From positions 62,001-126,000 of the forward strand of contig NZ_JACJRF010000001.1 of the NCBI RefSeq assembly GCF_014697105.1: a stretch of 64,000 bases of DNA, read 5' to 3'. The notes beneath the pieces are model-generated. The model was not told the DNA's origin. It searched no databases and saw only the letters and a list, made by a program, of their open reading frames with translations. Below are positions 1 to 8,889 of this stretch, piece after piece (position 1 is the first letter of the stretch; each line of letters starts with the position of its first letter). Source of the DNA: Anabaena subtropica FACHB-260. GTDB lineage: Bacteria; Cyanobacteriota; Cyanobacteriia; Cyanobacteriales; Nostocaceae. The position numbers and the translations under genes were made by a program.

Positions 1-509
1 AATTTTATTTGACAACGTTCGATTACTTTGGATACATCGAGTCGGCAAATTGCAGGCAATTTATGCTGTGAATTACTTAGTTCGTAAGTACCAGTTTTGA
101 TTAACAAAAATGATTCAATTACGTCTTTGACTAGTTCTTGAATCAGTACTGTGGCTTGTGTAGTGTCTAAGTATCCTTGATTGACGAGCCAATGAATTGC
201 TTGATACTCAGGCGGCTGATTAATTGTATTGCTGTAATTTTGTGCATCAATTTCAAACAGCAAGCGTAATTTTACACGAATTTCGTTAGTCACTTGAGGA
301 GTTTGCTGACTGAGGCGACGCAAATGACGTTCTAATCTGTCAAATGGTTCTACAGAATGAGTTGCATAGGTGATTGTTCCTTCTTCTAAGTAAATTGACC
401 AAGTGACTGAGTTGCTAAAAGCTTGCAAACAAGTGGTGTCAAAACAACTAGATAAATGTCTTAACAAACTATGAGGACGTAGTGCTGTAAATGTGCCGTA
501 ATAATTCAT
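1..509 (-). CDS. PatA/PixG-type (PATAN domain) response regulator, N-terminal part
   Basis: An open frame starts with ATG at 507-509 and runs without a stop off the left edge, so only about 169 N-terminal residues are visible. The protein begins MNYYGTFTALRPHSLL and contains WSIYLEEGTITYATHS followed by a basic RLERHLRRLSQQ stretch. This resembles the N-terminal PATAN (DUF4388) domain of cyanobacterial PatA, PixG and TaxP1 regulators, which usually carry a C-terminal receiver domain. In those proteins the domain takes part in heterocyst patterning or phototaxis signalling. The receiver is outside the window, so which paralogue this is cannot be told. It is divergent from the VWA gene at 1115. 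Confidence 0.75.
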   Translation of the reverse strand, partial: MNYYGTFTALRPHSLLRHLSSCFDTTCLQAFSNSVTWSIYLEEGTITYATHSVEPFDRLERHLRRLSQQTPQVTNEIRVKLRLLFEIDAQNYSNTINQPPEYQAIHWLVNQGYLDTTQATVLIQELVKDVIESFLLIKTGTYELSNSQHKLPAICRLDVSKVIERCQIK

Positions 510-1114
510 ATTGCTGATTATTTTTGTAAAAGTATACAGGGGTTATGTACAAGTTTGAAGCCTGAAGCATGAGATATTTATTGTATTGGCACGCTTTTGA
601 TAAGTTAATTGCTAATGAAAATAGACATATGTTTTACCAGCTAGAAAATTTAAATCATCAAGAAGATGTCAATTTACAAACCACATACTGAGTCCTAACA
701 TTTTTAGCCATAATTGCATTTAAGTTCTCTTGATTACATTAGGTATTTTTGTCATGGTGATTAATTTAATTCTCAATTTATTTTCTATATAGAAAATAAA
801 AAATCCACATAAAATCTTTAAAAATTTATGTAGGCAAAATTGAATTTTTTATTATATTCTGTGTTTGCTCTATATAAATTTTGGTGGATGGATTAATGTT
901 CAAAATGAAAAAATGTGATTTATTTTTGGCTCTACGTTTTAATTAAGATTTCCTTAAATTTGTAGCGCTTTTGGTGAGAACAATCTTTATGAATGAAGAT
1001 TAAATCAGATACCACCAAACATCTACCTGTGGTCTTGTCAGTTTCGGCTGTGGAAACTATATACTTTGAAAAAAGGAAAATAGAGCTTTGGACTATAACA
1101 TAACACAAAACGTT
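510..1114. other. AT-rich intergenic region between divergent genes
   Basis: About 600 bases separate the PATAN gene and the VWA gene. The stretch is AT-rich with short poly-A and poly-T tracts and should hold both promoters. I saw no repeat, RNA gene or convincing small ORF. A 40-codon ORF at 569-691 has no clear ribosome site and no recognisable product. Confidence 0.5.
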
Positions 1115-1789
1115 ATGAATGATACTTTAATCCTAGATGAAGTAGTGGAGTTTGCTGAGAACCCAGAACCTCGCTGTCCTTGCGTGTTGTTGCTCGATAC
1201 ATCTGGCTCCATGCAAGGGGTGGCGATAGAGGCTTTAAATCAGGGCTTGCTCAGTTTGAAAGATGAACTGATGAAAAACTCCATAGCAGCCAGAAGGGTA
1301 GAAATTGCGATCGTTACTTTTGATAGTCATATCAATGTAATACAAGACTTTGTAACTGCCGATCAATTTAACCCACCAATTCTGACAGCGCAAGGATTAA
1401 CAAGTATGGGTGCGGGTATTCATAAAGCGTTGGACATGGTGCAAGAGCGAAAATCTTTGTATCGTGCCAATGGTGTTGCTTACTATCGTCCTTGGGTGTT
1501 TATGATTACTGATGGTGAGCCGCAAGGTGAACTAGACCATTTAGTAGAACAAGCAGCGCTGCGTCTGCAAGGAGATGAGGTTAATAAACGAGTGGCATTT
1601 TTCAGCGTCGGCGTAGAAAATGCGAATATGACGCGGCTGAACCAAATAGCTGTACGAACACCCCTGAAACTCAAAGGACTGAACTTTATTGAAATGTTTG
1701 TTTGGCTATCAGCTAGTATGTCGGCAGTTTCCTATTCGCAAATTGACGAACAGGTAGCGCTACCGCCGATTGGCTGGGGATCTATCTAA
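1115..1789 (+). CDS. VWA-domain protein, TerY-like
   Basis: A 224-residue protein that is essentially one von Willebrand factor A domain. The metal-ion-dependent adhesion site is complete: DTSGS in LLLDTSGSM near residue 29, a threonine in GLTSMGAG, and the aspartate in MITDGEP. VWA domains of the TerY group act as intracellular metal-dependent protein-interaction modules. It is followed on the same strand by a PP2C-like phosphatase and a kinase, the arrangement known as the TerY-P triad. I chose ATG at 1115 because homologues begin just before the LDEVVEFAENPEP stretch. An in-frame TTG at 1088, preceded by AAGGAAAA, is the alternative start. Confidence 0.85.
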   Translation: MNDTLILDEVVEFAENPEPRCPCVLLLDTSGSMQGVAIEALNQGLLSLKDELMKNSIAARRVEIAIVTFDSHINVIQDFVTADQFNPPILTAQGLTSMGAGIHKALDMVQERKSLYRANGVAYYRPWVFMITDGEPQGELDHLVEQAALRLQGDEVNKRVAFFSVGVENANMTRLNQIAVRTPLKLKGLNFIEMFVWLSASMSAVSYSQIDEQVALPPIGWGSI

Positions 1790-1939
1790 TACCAATTTAG
1801 GATCTTGGATTTTAGATGACAACTTCTGACTAACAGACTGTTACTAAAATTGCCAACAAGACTAAATATCCTACCAAATTAGGTAATCACTCGCGGATTG
1901 CGGCTTGACACTTACACAGCTAGCTGACAAAACAAATAT

Positions 1940-2722
1940 ATGAAAATATCAAAACAGAACCCTCATTGGCAGGTAGTCGCCGCCTCTGTCTGTGGTACAA
2001 GCCACATCAAAAATAAGCAGCTGTGTCAGGATGCTCACCACTGGCAATTATTGCCGGGGAATGTGTTAGTGGCTGCGGCCGCAGATGGCGCGGGTTCTGC
2101 AAGTCTTGGGAAAGTCGGTGCAATGGTGGCTGTAGAAACAGCGATTGAGAGTTTATCGCTGAAAGATATTACCAGAGACTCCCTGGCTGATGATGAAACT
2201 GTACAATTGCTGTTAACTGAGTCCTTACTAGCTGCGAAAAAAGCTGTGGAAGATGAAGCAGCAGCTTGTCAACAACAGCCCCAGGATTTAGCTACTACCT
2301 TAATTATTGCGATCGCCTCACCAGAAATGGTAGCAGCCACACAAATTGGTGATGGAATGGCAGTCGCTAAGGATCACTTGGGTAACTTACTGGCGTTAAC
2401 CATACCGAACAACGGCGAATACATCAACGAAACAACTTTTTTAACTTCACCAGGTGCGCTAGATACAGCGCAGATGCGATTATGGCGCGAAACCATAGTC
2501 AACGTTGGACTCCTCACCGATGGACTGCAAATGCTGGCTTTAAATATGGTTGTTGGTGAACCGCATAAACCCTTCTTTTTTCCGTTATTCGACTTTGTGA
2601 AAAATGCAGAGGATCAAGCAGAAGCGAAAGAGCAGTTAGTCAAGTTTTTAAGCTCTGAGCGAATTACACAACGTACTGATGATGATTTAACACTGATTAT
2701 AGGTGCTTTCAATCATTTGTAA
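1940..2722 (+). CDS. PP2C-family serine/threonine phosphatase-like protein
   Basis: A 260-residue protein with the spaced acidic motifs of PP2C phosphatases: CQDAHHW near residue 30, AAADGAG near 50, QIGDGMAV near 135 and a C-terminal DDDLTLII. These aspartates normally hold the two metal ions of the active site. No membrane segment or extra domain is seen, so it should be a soluble phosphatase. It lies 150 bases after the VWA gene and about 95 before the kinase gene. The context suggests that it reverses phosphorylation by the downstream kinase, possibly on the VWA protein; that partnership is inferred from gene order. Confidence 0.85.
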   Translation: MKISKQNPHWQVVAASVCGTSHIKNKQLCQDAHHWQLLPGNVLVAAAADGAGSASLGKVGAMVAVETAIESLSLKDITRDSLADDETVQLLLTESLLAAKKAVEDEAAACQQQPQDLATTLIIAIASPEMVAATQIGDGMAVAKDHLGNLLALTIPNNGEYINETTFLTSPGALDTAQMRLWRETIVNVGLLTDGLQMLALNMVVGEPHKPFFFPLFDFVKNAEDQAEAKEQLVKFLSSERITQRTDDDLTLIIGAFNHL

Positions 2723-2759
2723 AGGTTTGTCAGTGGTCAGTTGCCGATAGTTTTCTTCT

Positions 2760-2787
2760 CCCCTTGCCCCCTGCCCCCCGCTCCCTG
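2760..2787. repeat. Short tandem heptamer repeat (STRR type)
   Basis: Four CT-rich heptamers, each ending in G: CCCCTTG, CCCCCTG, CCCCCCG and CTCCCTG. On the other strand they read like the GCAGGGG units at 62429-62456. Short tandemly repeated sequences of this kind are common between Nostoc genes. Confidence 0.6.
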
Positions 2788-2817
2788 CCTTTCTAAACCC
2801 TTAACCGTAATTCAATC

Positions 2818-5025
2818 ATGAAGGTACTACGTTATCTTCCCCAGGAAGAGATTATCAGCCTCAGCGTCAGCTTGGGGCGTGGTGGTGAAGCTTGTATTTA
2901 TGCCGTGCCGTCGGCTGGCGATTGTGTAGCGAAGGTTTATCACAAGCCAACTGTTGCCCACGCCAGCAAACTCCGGGCTATGCTTGCCAACCCACCAGAA
3001 AACCCCACAGCTAGTTTGGGGCATATTTCTATTGCTTGGCCTCAAGAATTATTATGGGCAGCAGATGAAAGTGAACGCGTCGTTGGCTTTTTGATGCCAC
3101 GCATTCGGGGAATGCGCCCCATCATCGATTTTTATAACCCCCGGACTCGCCGTCAACACTGTCCTCTATTTAATTATCAATATCTACTCCGCACAGCTCG
3201 GAATTTGGCGGCGGCTTTTGCTTCTTTACACAATAGCGGTTATTCTGTGGGCGATGTCAACGAATCTAACATCCTGGTTAGTGACACTGCCCTAGTCACC
3301 TTGGTAGATACCGATTCTTTCCAAGTCCGTGACCCTGATAACGATATTGTTTATCGTTGTCCAGTGGGTAAACCAGAGTTTACCCCACCAGAACTACAGA
3401 ATAAAATCTTTGCTCATCACGATCGCCAAATTACTCATGACTTATTTGGTTTAGGGGTGTTAATCTTCCAACTCCTGATGGAAGGTACACATCCTTTTTC
3501 TGGTATCTATCAAGGCATCCCCGAACCACCGCCTTATGAAGCCAGAATTGCTGCTGGACATTTTACTTATAGTAAGATGCGAAAAGTTCCTTACCTGCCT
3601 ACTCCCATTGCCCCACCTTGGGAAATTCTTCATCCCAGCATACAAGCACTGTTTATTCGTTGTTTTGAGGATGGTCACAACGACCCCAAAGTCCGCCCTA
3701 ATGCCCAAGCTTGGCTGTCGGCTATAGCTGAAGCGGAAGATTCCCTCACTACCTGTACTGTTAATGCCCAACATAGCTACAGCAACCACCTAAACACCTG
3801 TCCTTGGTGTGAACGTGCCTTACGCTTGGGTGGACGTGACCCATTTCCTTCAGCACGGGCGATTGAAAATAGAGAACATTTGCGCCCCCGTATCCCCACC
3901 AAGAGACGCTACGCCCACAGGAATCAACCTGCTAACTTGCCATTGCCGGTTATGCCTATGTACCAAACCAACGGGCACTCACCTACCCCCAGTTTTTCGC
4001 CTTACCGCAATCGCTGGAAAGGAAAATTTTATCCAGTCATGTTTTGTTTATTGGGTTTTGGGGTGTTGGGCTACTTGGATGTGGTGACAAAATTCACAAG
4101 TCCTTTAGTGTCGCGCAATAACTATGCCCAACAGGCGCTGATGCCTCAGCAAACCAAGAGTAATAGTACTCTGAGTTTTGCAGATTACTACAAACAAGGT
4201 CATGCTGCTTACCAAGTGCGCGATTATAAACAGGCTGTAGATAATTTTACCCGTGCCATCCAGCAGGAACCGACAAACGCCAAAGCTTTGGTGAATCGAG
4301 GTAATGCTCGCTACAACTTGAAAGACTACGAAGGTGCGTTAGCAGATTATACTGTGGCGTTAGAAATCAATCCTGGTGAAATCAAGGCTTTTGTGAACCG
4401 GGGTAACGCCCGTTTGATGTTGGCAGAGTATAGTAACGATCCTGACAAACAGTATAAATTAGCGATCGCCGACTTTAACAATGCCCTCAAACTCAACGAT
4501 AAGGAATCCGAAGCCTATATCCGCCGGGGCATTGTGCGCTCGCAAATGGCTAAATATAGTGGTGAAACTCTCAGAGATTACCAAGAAGCGATCGCTGATT
4601 TTGACCAAGCCTTGAAACTCAATCCTGCTAAAACCGAAGCCTACTTCCAGCGTGCTTCTGTCCGCTATCTCATAGCCCAGTATAGCGGTGATTCTACAAG
4701 AGAATATCAGCAGGCGATCGCTGATTTTGACCGAGCATTAAAAATTAACGACAAACTAGCCAAAGTGTATCTAAAACGTGGCATGATACGCTACGAATTA
4801 GCACAAATTACTAGTGATAACTCTGATCCCAATAATGCAAAAGCACTTGCAGATTTGCAGTTAGCCGCCCAATTTTCTTTAGAACAAGAAGATACCGAAA
4901 GTTATCAACAAGCACTCAGCAGTATCTGTATCATTGAGGAAAGCAAATGTAATGCTTTATTCCAAAGTTCCACAATGCGGGGATATGCCAGCACAGACTT
5001 AAATGTGAAAATCAATAATCAATAG
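2818..5025 (+). CDS. Ser/Thr protein kinase-like protein with zinc ribbon, membrane segment and TPR repeats
   Basis: This 735-residue protein has a kinase-like domain at about residues 10-300: a glycine-rich loop (LGRGGEACIY, 19-28), a candidate ATP lysine at 39 (VAKVYH), a catalytic loop GDVNESN at 145-151, and DTD in place of DFG at 164-166. A small zinc ribbon follows near 325-331 (CPWC). A hydrophobic segment at about 404-422 is likely membrane-spanning, and TPR repeats fill 445-700. The HRD motif is changed to GDV but its Asp and Asn remain, so activity is plausible. Kinases with a zinc ribbon next to PP2C and VWA genes are typical of TerY-P triads. The TPR part may recruit partners. Confidence 0.85.
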   Translation: MKVLRYLPQEEIISLSVSLGRGGEACIYAVPSAGDCVAKVYHKPTVAHASKLRAMLANPPENPTASLGHISIAWPQELLWAADESERVVGFLMPRIRGMRPIIDFYNPRTRRQHCPLFNYQYLLRTARNLAAAFASLHNSGYSVGDVNESNILVSDTALVTLVDTDSFQVRDPDNDIVYRCPVGKPEFTPPELQNKIFAHHDRQITHDLFGLGVLIFQLLMEGTHPFSGIYQGIPEPPPYEARIAAGHFTYSKMRKVPYLPTPIAPPWEILHPSIQALFIRCFEDGHNDPKVRPNAQAWLSAIAEAEDSLTTCTVNAQHSYSNHLNTCPWCERALRLGGRDPFPSARAIENREHLRPRIPTKRRYAHRNQPANLPLPVMPMYQTNGHSPTPSFSPYRNRWKGKFYPVMFCLLGFGVLGYLDVVTKFTSPLVSRNNYAQQALMPQQTKSNSTLSFADYYKQGHAAYQVRDYKQAVDNFTRAIQQEPTNAKALVNRGNARYNLKDYEGALADYTVALEINPGEIKAFVNRGNARLMLAEYSNDPDKQYKLAIADFNNALKLNDKESEAYIRRGIVRSQMAKYSGETLRDYQEAIADFDQALKLNPAKTEAYFQRASVRYLIAQYSGDSTREYQQAIADFDRALKINDKLAKVYLKRGMIRYELAQITSDNSDPNNAKALADLQLAAQFSLEQEDTESYQQALSSICIIEESKCNALFQSSTMRGYASTDLNVKINNQ

Positions 5026-5072
5026 TCATTAGTCAACAGTCAATAGTCATTAGTCATTAGTCAATAGTCAAA
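5024..5072. repeat. Tandem heptamer repeat AGTCAWW, seven copies
   Basis: Seven consecutive heptamers (AGTCATT, AGTCAAC, AGTCAAT, AGTCATT, AGTCATT, AGTCAAT, AGTCAAA) begin inside the stop codon of the kinase gene. This is the short tandem repeat type known from Nostoc and Anabaena intergenic DNA. Confidence 0.85.
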
Positions 5073-5118
5073 CATTAAAGTTATCGACTATGGATTAACA
5101 ACTATTGGCTATTTTTTT
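5059..5118 (+). terminator. Probable Rho-independent terminator using the repeat as one arm
   Basis: AGTCAATAGT at 5059-5068 pairs with ACTATTGGCT at 5101-5110 over ten positions with one G-U pair. A run of seven T follows at 5112-5118. The loop is long (32 bases), so strength is uncertain, but the position just after the kinase gene fits. Confidence 0.5.
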
Positions 5119-5307
5119 ATTCACTAAGCTTTTATATCTACAAGATTTATATTTACCTTTTCTTTATACAAAAGCTGAGAATAACAGTTAGATTATGTAC
5201 GGAGAAAGATACAACAAGAAACGAATTTTTCTCCCATCCATGTGCATCCCCTTCATCCGGATAAATTTCCAAAAAATAATCTAACTGCAAATCTCCGAGG
5301 GAATTAT

Positions 5308-6081
5308 ATGAAAGCGGTGATTTTGGCTGGAGGACTTGGTACACGCCTCAGTGAAGAAACCAGTATCAAGCCTAAGCCGATGGTAGAAATTGGTGGTAAG
5401 CCAATCCTTTGGCACATCATGAAAACTTATTCTGCTCACGGCATTAATGATTTTATTATTTGTTGTGGTTATAAAGGTTACGTCATTAAGGAGTATTTTG
5501 CTAACTACTTCTTACATATGTCTGATGTAACTTTTGATATGCGTTTTAACCAGATGAATGTACATTCTGGTTACGCTGAACCTTGGCGCGTCACTTTGGT
5601 AAATACAGGCGATAACACCATGACTGGTGGACGCTTGAAACGTGTCCGCGAACATCTTGGTAATGATACCTTTTGTTTTACCTATGGCGATGGCGTATGT
5701 GATATTAATATCACCGAACTAGTCAAGTTTCATCAAGAACAAAAGACCCTAGCAACACTCACAGCCGTCCAACCAGCCGGACGTTTTGGGGCAATTTCTC
5801 TCGGGTATGAGCAAACTAAAATTACTAGTTTCCGTGAAAAGCCTGAGGGTGATGGTGCTTGGATTAACGGTGGTTATTTTATCTTAGAACCAGAAGTCAT
5901 AGACTTGATTGCTAATGATGCTACTGTTTGGGAGAAAGAACCATTAGAAAAGTTAGCAGATATGGAGCAATTATCTGCTTTTAAACACAACGGTTTCTGG
6001 CAACCAATGGATACATTACGAGATAAAAATTATCTAGAGGAGTTGTGGAAAAATAACCAGGCTCCCTGGAAAGTCTGGTAA
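5308..6081 (+). CDS. rfbF: Glucose-1-phosphate cytidylyltransferase
   Basis: This 257-residue protein makes CDP-glucose from CTP and glucose-1-phosphate. The N-terminal nucleotide-binding signature is clear: MKAVILAGGLGTRLSEETS, then KPKPMVEIGGKPILWHIMK, and the YGDGV motif near residue 130. The long insert around DMRFNQMNVHSGYAEPW is typical of cytidylyltransferases rather than glucose-1-phosphate thymidylyltransferases. ATG at 5308 is preferred over an upstream in-frame ATG at 5242 because it has a GAGGG ribosome site and begins exactly at the conserved MKAVILAGG. It opens the polysaccharide island. No CDP-glucose 4,6-dehydratase of the classic type is obvious next to it, so how CDP-glucose is used further is open. 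Confidence 0.9.
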   Translation: MKAVILAGGLGTRLSEETSIKPKPMVEIGGKPILWHIMKTYSAHGINDFIICCGYKGYVIKEYFANYFLHMSDVTFDMRFNQMNVHSGYAEPWRVTLVNTGDNTMTGGRLKRVREHLGNDTFCFTYGDGVCDINITELVKFHQEQKTLATLTAVQPAGRFGAISLGYEQTKITSFREKPEGDGAWINGGYFILEPEVIDLIANDATVWEKEPLEKLADMEQLSAFKHNGFWQPMDTLRDKNYLEELWKNNQAPWKVW

Positions 6082-6193
6082 CTAAGTCTACAGAAAATTC
6101 AAAAAGTATCTGGCATTTTGTCCCATCTTATTTTGATTTCTGTTGTAAGGTATTGTTTACTGATTTAGTGTAATTTTAAGTGCAGTAATACCA

Positions 6194-7408
6194 ATGTACG
6201 ATTTTGCCATTGTCGGTGGGGGAATAGTTGGACTGTCTACAGGGATGGCTTTAGGTAGACGTTATCCCCAAGCAAGGATTTTAGTATTAGAAAAAGAAAG
6301 CCAATGGGCATTTCACCAAACTGGCAATAATAGTGGTGTTATTCACTCTGGAATCTATTACAAGCCGGGGAGTTTCAAAGCTAAATTTTGCCGTGATGGT
6401 AGAGACTCAATGGTAAAATTCTGCCAAGAGCATGGCATTGACCATGAGGTTTGTGGCAAGGTAATTGTAGCCACAGATGAACAAGAATTACCACGCCTAG
6501 AAAACCTGTACCAACGCGGCTTGGAAAATGGTACAGAAGTTCAGAAAATTAGCCGAGAAGAAGTTAAAGAAATCGAACCTCACGTCAAATGTGTAGCAGG
6601 AATTCGCGTTTTTTCAACTGGTATTGTTAATTACAAGCAAGTTTGTTTAAAATACGCCGAATTAATTCAACAACAAGGTGGAGAATTACGCCTCAACACC
6701 AAAGTCCTGAAAATTTCCCCCAGTGGCAAAAATCACGTACTGGAAACGAATAACGGTAACTTTGAAACCAGATTTGTGATCAATTGTGCCGGATTGCACA
6801 GCGATCGCATTGCTAAATTAGGTGGAGTCCAACCAAGCGCAAAAATCGTACCCTTCCGGGGAGAATATTACGAACTCACCCCAGAAAAACGCTATTTGGT
6901 CAAAACTCTCATTTACCCGGTTCCCAACCCCGAATTTCCCTTCTTGGGTGTCCATTTCACCAGGATGATTGACGGTAGTGTCCACGCTGGGCCGAATGCA
7001 GTTCTTAGCCTGAAGCGCGAAGGTTACAAAAAAACCGACTTCGACTTCAAAGACTTTGCCGAAGTCATGACTTATCCTGGTTTTTGGAAACTCGCAGTCA
7101 AACACGCCGACGAAGGTATCCAAGAAATCATTCGTTCCTTCAGCAAAGCCGCTTTCACCAGAAGTTTGCAAAAACTCATTCCCGAAGTCCAAGCCGAAGA
7201 TTTAGTTCCCACCCATGCAGGGGTACGCGCCCAAGCCTTAATGGATGACGGCAAACTAGTAGACGATTTTTACATTGTTCCTGGTGAAAACTCCATCCAT
7301 GTTTGCAATGCACCTTCACCAGCCGCTACTTCTTCCCTGGAAATTGGCAAAGCGATCGCTGCACAAATCCCCCAACAATCGCACCTTGAGACTGTAGTAA
7401 TTGCATAG
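6194..7408 (+). CDS. lhgO: L-2-hydroxyglutarate oxidase-like FAD-dependent oxidoreductase
   Basis: A 404-residue flavoprotein of the DAO/LhgO (YgaF) family. The FAD-binding motif GGGIVG is at residues 8-13, followed by the family stretch NNSGVIHSGIYYKPGS, and THAGVRAQ and APSPAATSSLEIG near the C-terminus. LhgO oxidises L-2-hydroxyglutarate to 2-oxoglutarate and passes electrons to the quinone pool. Length is normal. It sits between rfbF and an epimerase gene in a polysaccharide island, which is unexpected for a housekeeping repair enzyme. It may act on a sugar-derived hydroxy acid here, but that is inference from context only. Confidence 0.8.
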   Translation: MYDFAIVGGGIVGLSTGMALGRRYPQARILVLEKESQWAFHQTGNNSGVIHSGIYYKPGSFKAKFCRDGRDSMVKFCQEHGIDHEVCGKVIVATDEQELPRLENLYQRGLENGTEVQKISREEVKEIEPHVKCVAGIRVFSTGIVNYKQVCLKYAELIQQQGGELRLNTKVLKISPSGKNHVLETNNGNFETRFVINCAGLHSDRIAKLGGVQPSAKIVPFRGEYYELTPEKRYLVKTLIYPVPNPEFPFLGVHFTRMIDGSVHAGPNAVLSLKREGYKKTDFDFKDFAEVMTYPGFWKLAVKHADEGIQEIIRSFSKAAFTRSLQKLIPEVQAEDLVPTHAGVRAQALMDDGKLVDDFYIVPGENSIHVCNAPSPAATSSLEIGKAIAAQIPQQSHLETVVIA

Positions 7409-7434
7409 ATAACGCGGTGTGCAACTTTCTCTCG

Positions 7435-7524
7435 AACCTAACCCCCAACCCCTTCCCTACAAGGGAAGGGGAACAAGAATTAAAGCCTCTCTCCTTGTAG
7501 GGGAGAGGTTTGGAGAGGGGTTTT
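7435..7524. repeat. Imperfect inverted-repeat element
   Basis: A C-rich arm (AACCTAACCCCCAACCCCTT and following bases) faces a G-rich arm (GGGGAGAGGTTTGGAGAGGG and flanks), with shorter inner palindromes such as CCCTACAAGGG. This is a widespread cyanobacterial intergenic repeat and fills the gap before the epimerase gene. Confidence 0.6.
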
Positions 7525-7634
7525 AAGGATAAGTCGCACATCTCGTTAGATAAGAGATAAGGGGGATGAAGAAGACAAAAACAGTAGAAATACTCCCCCA
7601 AACTTCATTAACCAATATAGAGAATTTGACACAA

Positions 7635-8663
7635 ATGAAAATTTTAGTAACTGGAACTGAAGGATATTTAGGTTGTTTATTGCCTTCCTTGTTAATTGGA
7701 AAAGGACATGAAGTAATTGGTGTAGATACTGGTTATTACAAAGTAGGCTGGCTATACAACGGTACTCAAGTAACAGCTAAAACCCTCAACAAAGATATCC
7801 GCCACATCACCCCCGAAGACTTAGAAGGTGTGGAAGCGATCGTCCACATGGCGGAACTCTCCAACGACCCCACCGGACAATTAGCACCAAATATTACCTA
7901 CGACATCAATCATCTAGGTTCAGTTCGTCTAGCTAACCTAGCGAAAACAATGGGTGTACGGCGCTTCGTCTATATGTCTTCCTGTAGTGTGTATGGTGTT
8001 GCTACCGAGGGTGATGTCACAGAAGCCTCTCCTATCAACCCCCAAACAGCCTATGCAAAATGTAAAACCCTAGTAGAACGGGATGTCACACTCCTAGCTG
8101 ATGACGACTTCTCGCCTACCTTTATGCGGAACGCCACTGCTTTTGGTGCTTCTCCCAGAATGCGGTTTGATATTGTCTTGAACAATTTAGCTGGCTTGGC
8201 TTGGACTACGAAAGAAATCAAAATGACTAGTGATGGTACACCTTGGCGGCCATTAGTCCATGCACTAGATATTTGCAAAGCTATAATTTGCGCTTTAGAA
8301 GCACCTCGTGATATTGTTCACAATCAAATCTTTAACGTTGGTGACACCACCAACAACTACCGCGTTAAAGAGATTGCCGAAATCATCGCCGATACATTCC
8401 CTGGATGTAAATTATCCTTTGGTGATAACGGTGCAGACAACCGCAGCTACCGCGTATCTTTTGAGAAAATTAATAGCATCCTCCCCGGATTTAAGTGTGA
8501 TTGGGATGCTCAAAAAGGTGCTAGACAGCTATTTGATTTATTCAGTCAAATAGATATGACAGAAGACACTTTCTTATTTAGAGGTTTTACACGCTTAAAG
8601 CAGCTAGAATATCTCATTCGTACTGAACAAATCAACCAAGATTTCTTCTGGAACATCAAATAA
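7635..8663 (+). CDS. NAD-dependent sugar-nucleotide epimerase/dehydratase (extended SDR)
   Basis: A 342-residue extended short-chain dehydrogenase. MKILVTGTEGYLG at the N-terminus gives the GxxGxxG NAD-binding loop (residues 7-13), and the catalytic YAKCK (Tyr140, Lys144) follows an SSCSVYG serine motif near 116. Such enzymes epimerise, dehydrate or reduce nucleotide sugars, and with rfbF next door a CDP-sugar is a reasonable guess. ATG at 7635 was chosen because it starts exactly at the Rossmann strand. An earlier in-frame ATG at 7566 would add 23 residues with no family counterpart, and its G-rich run sits too close to the start. The exact substrate cannot be read from the sequence. Confidence 0.85.
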   Translation: MKILVTGTEGYLGCLLPSLLIGKGHEVIGVDTGYYKVGWLYNGTQVTAKTLNKDIRHITPEDLEGVEAIVHMAELSNDPTGQLAPNITYDINHLGSVRLANLAKTMGVRRFVYMSSCSVYGVATEGDVTEASPINPQTAYAKCKTLVERDVTLLADDDFSPTFMRNATAFGASPRMRFDIVLNNLAGLAWTTKEIKMTSDGTPWRPLVHALDICKAIICALEAPRDIVHNQIFNVGDTTNNYRVKEIAEIIADTFPGCKLSFGDNGADNRSYRVSFEKINSILPGFKCDWDAQKGARQLFDLFSQIDMTEDTFLFRGFTRLKQLEYLIRTEQINQDFFWNIK

Positions 8664-8698
8664 TATCATGTTCATTTGAACATTGATAATATCGGTAG

Positions 8699-8753
8699 TG
8701 GTTGGTAATGGCTAAAAAAGAATTATCTATAAACTATTAGCTATTACCAACCA
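8699..8753. repeat. Long hairpin after the epimerase gene
   Basis: TGGTTGGTAATGGCTAA at 8699-8715 pairs with TTAGCTATTACCAACCA at 8737-8753, 17 base pairs with one G-U, and a 21-base loop. It may act as a terminator or mRNA stabiliser, but no T run follows. Confidence 0.55.
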
Positions 8754-8806
8754 GAACAAGCATATTTGTTGACTTTTAAAATCATTTTTTGTCTGTGTAT
8801 CTGTGC

Positions 8807-8842
8807 CTCTGTGGTTAGAAAAAATTATATTTAACCACAGAG
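8807..8842. repeat. Inverted repeat CTCTGTGGTTA
   Basis: Perfect 11-base arms (8807-8817 and 8832-8842) enclose 14 AT-rich bases just upstream of the glycosyltransferase start. This is a common short intergenic hairpin in Nostoc genomes. Confidence 0.55.
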
Positions 8843-8889
8843 ACGCAAGCTATATAAACCATCACCCTCACGGATTTTTATTCCTGATT

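Noticed and set aside
569-691. A 40-codon ORF between the PATAN and VWA genes
   Set aside because: No clear ribosome site, no recognisable motif, and in an AT-rich promoter region where short ORFs are expected by chance.
3460-3789. Opposite-strand ORF inside the kinase gene
   Set aside because: It is a shadow of the kinase coding frame, whose motifs are unmistakable.
5024-5072. Heptamer array as a CRISPR
   Set aside because: Units are 7 bases with no spacers; this is a tandem repeat.
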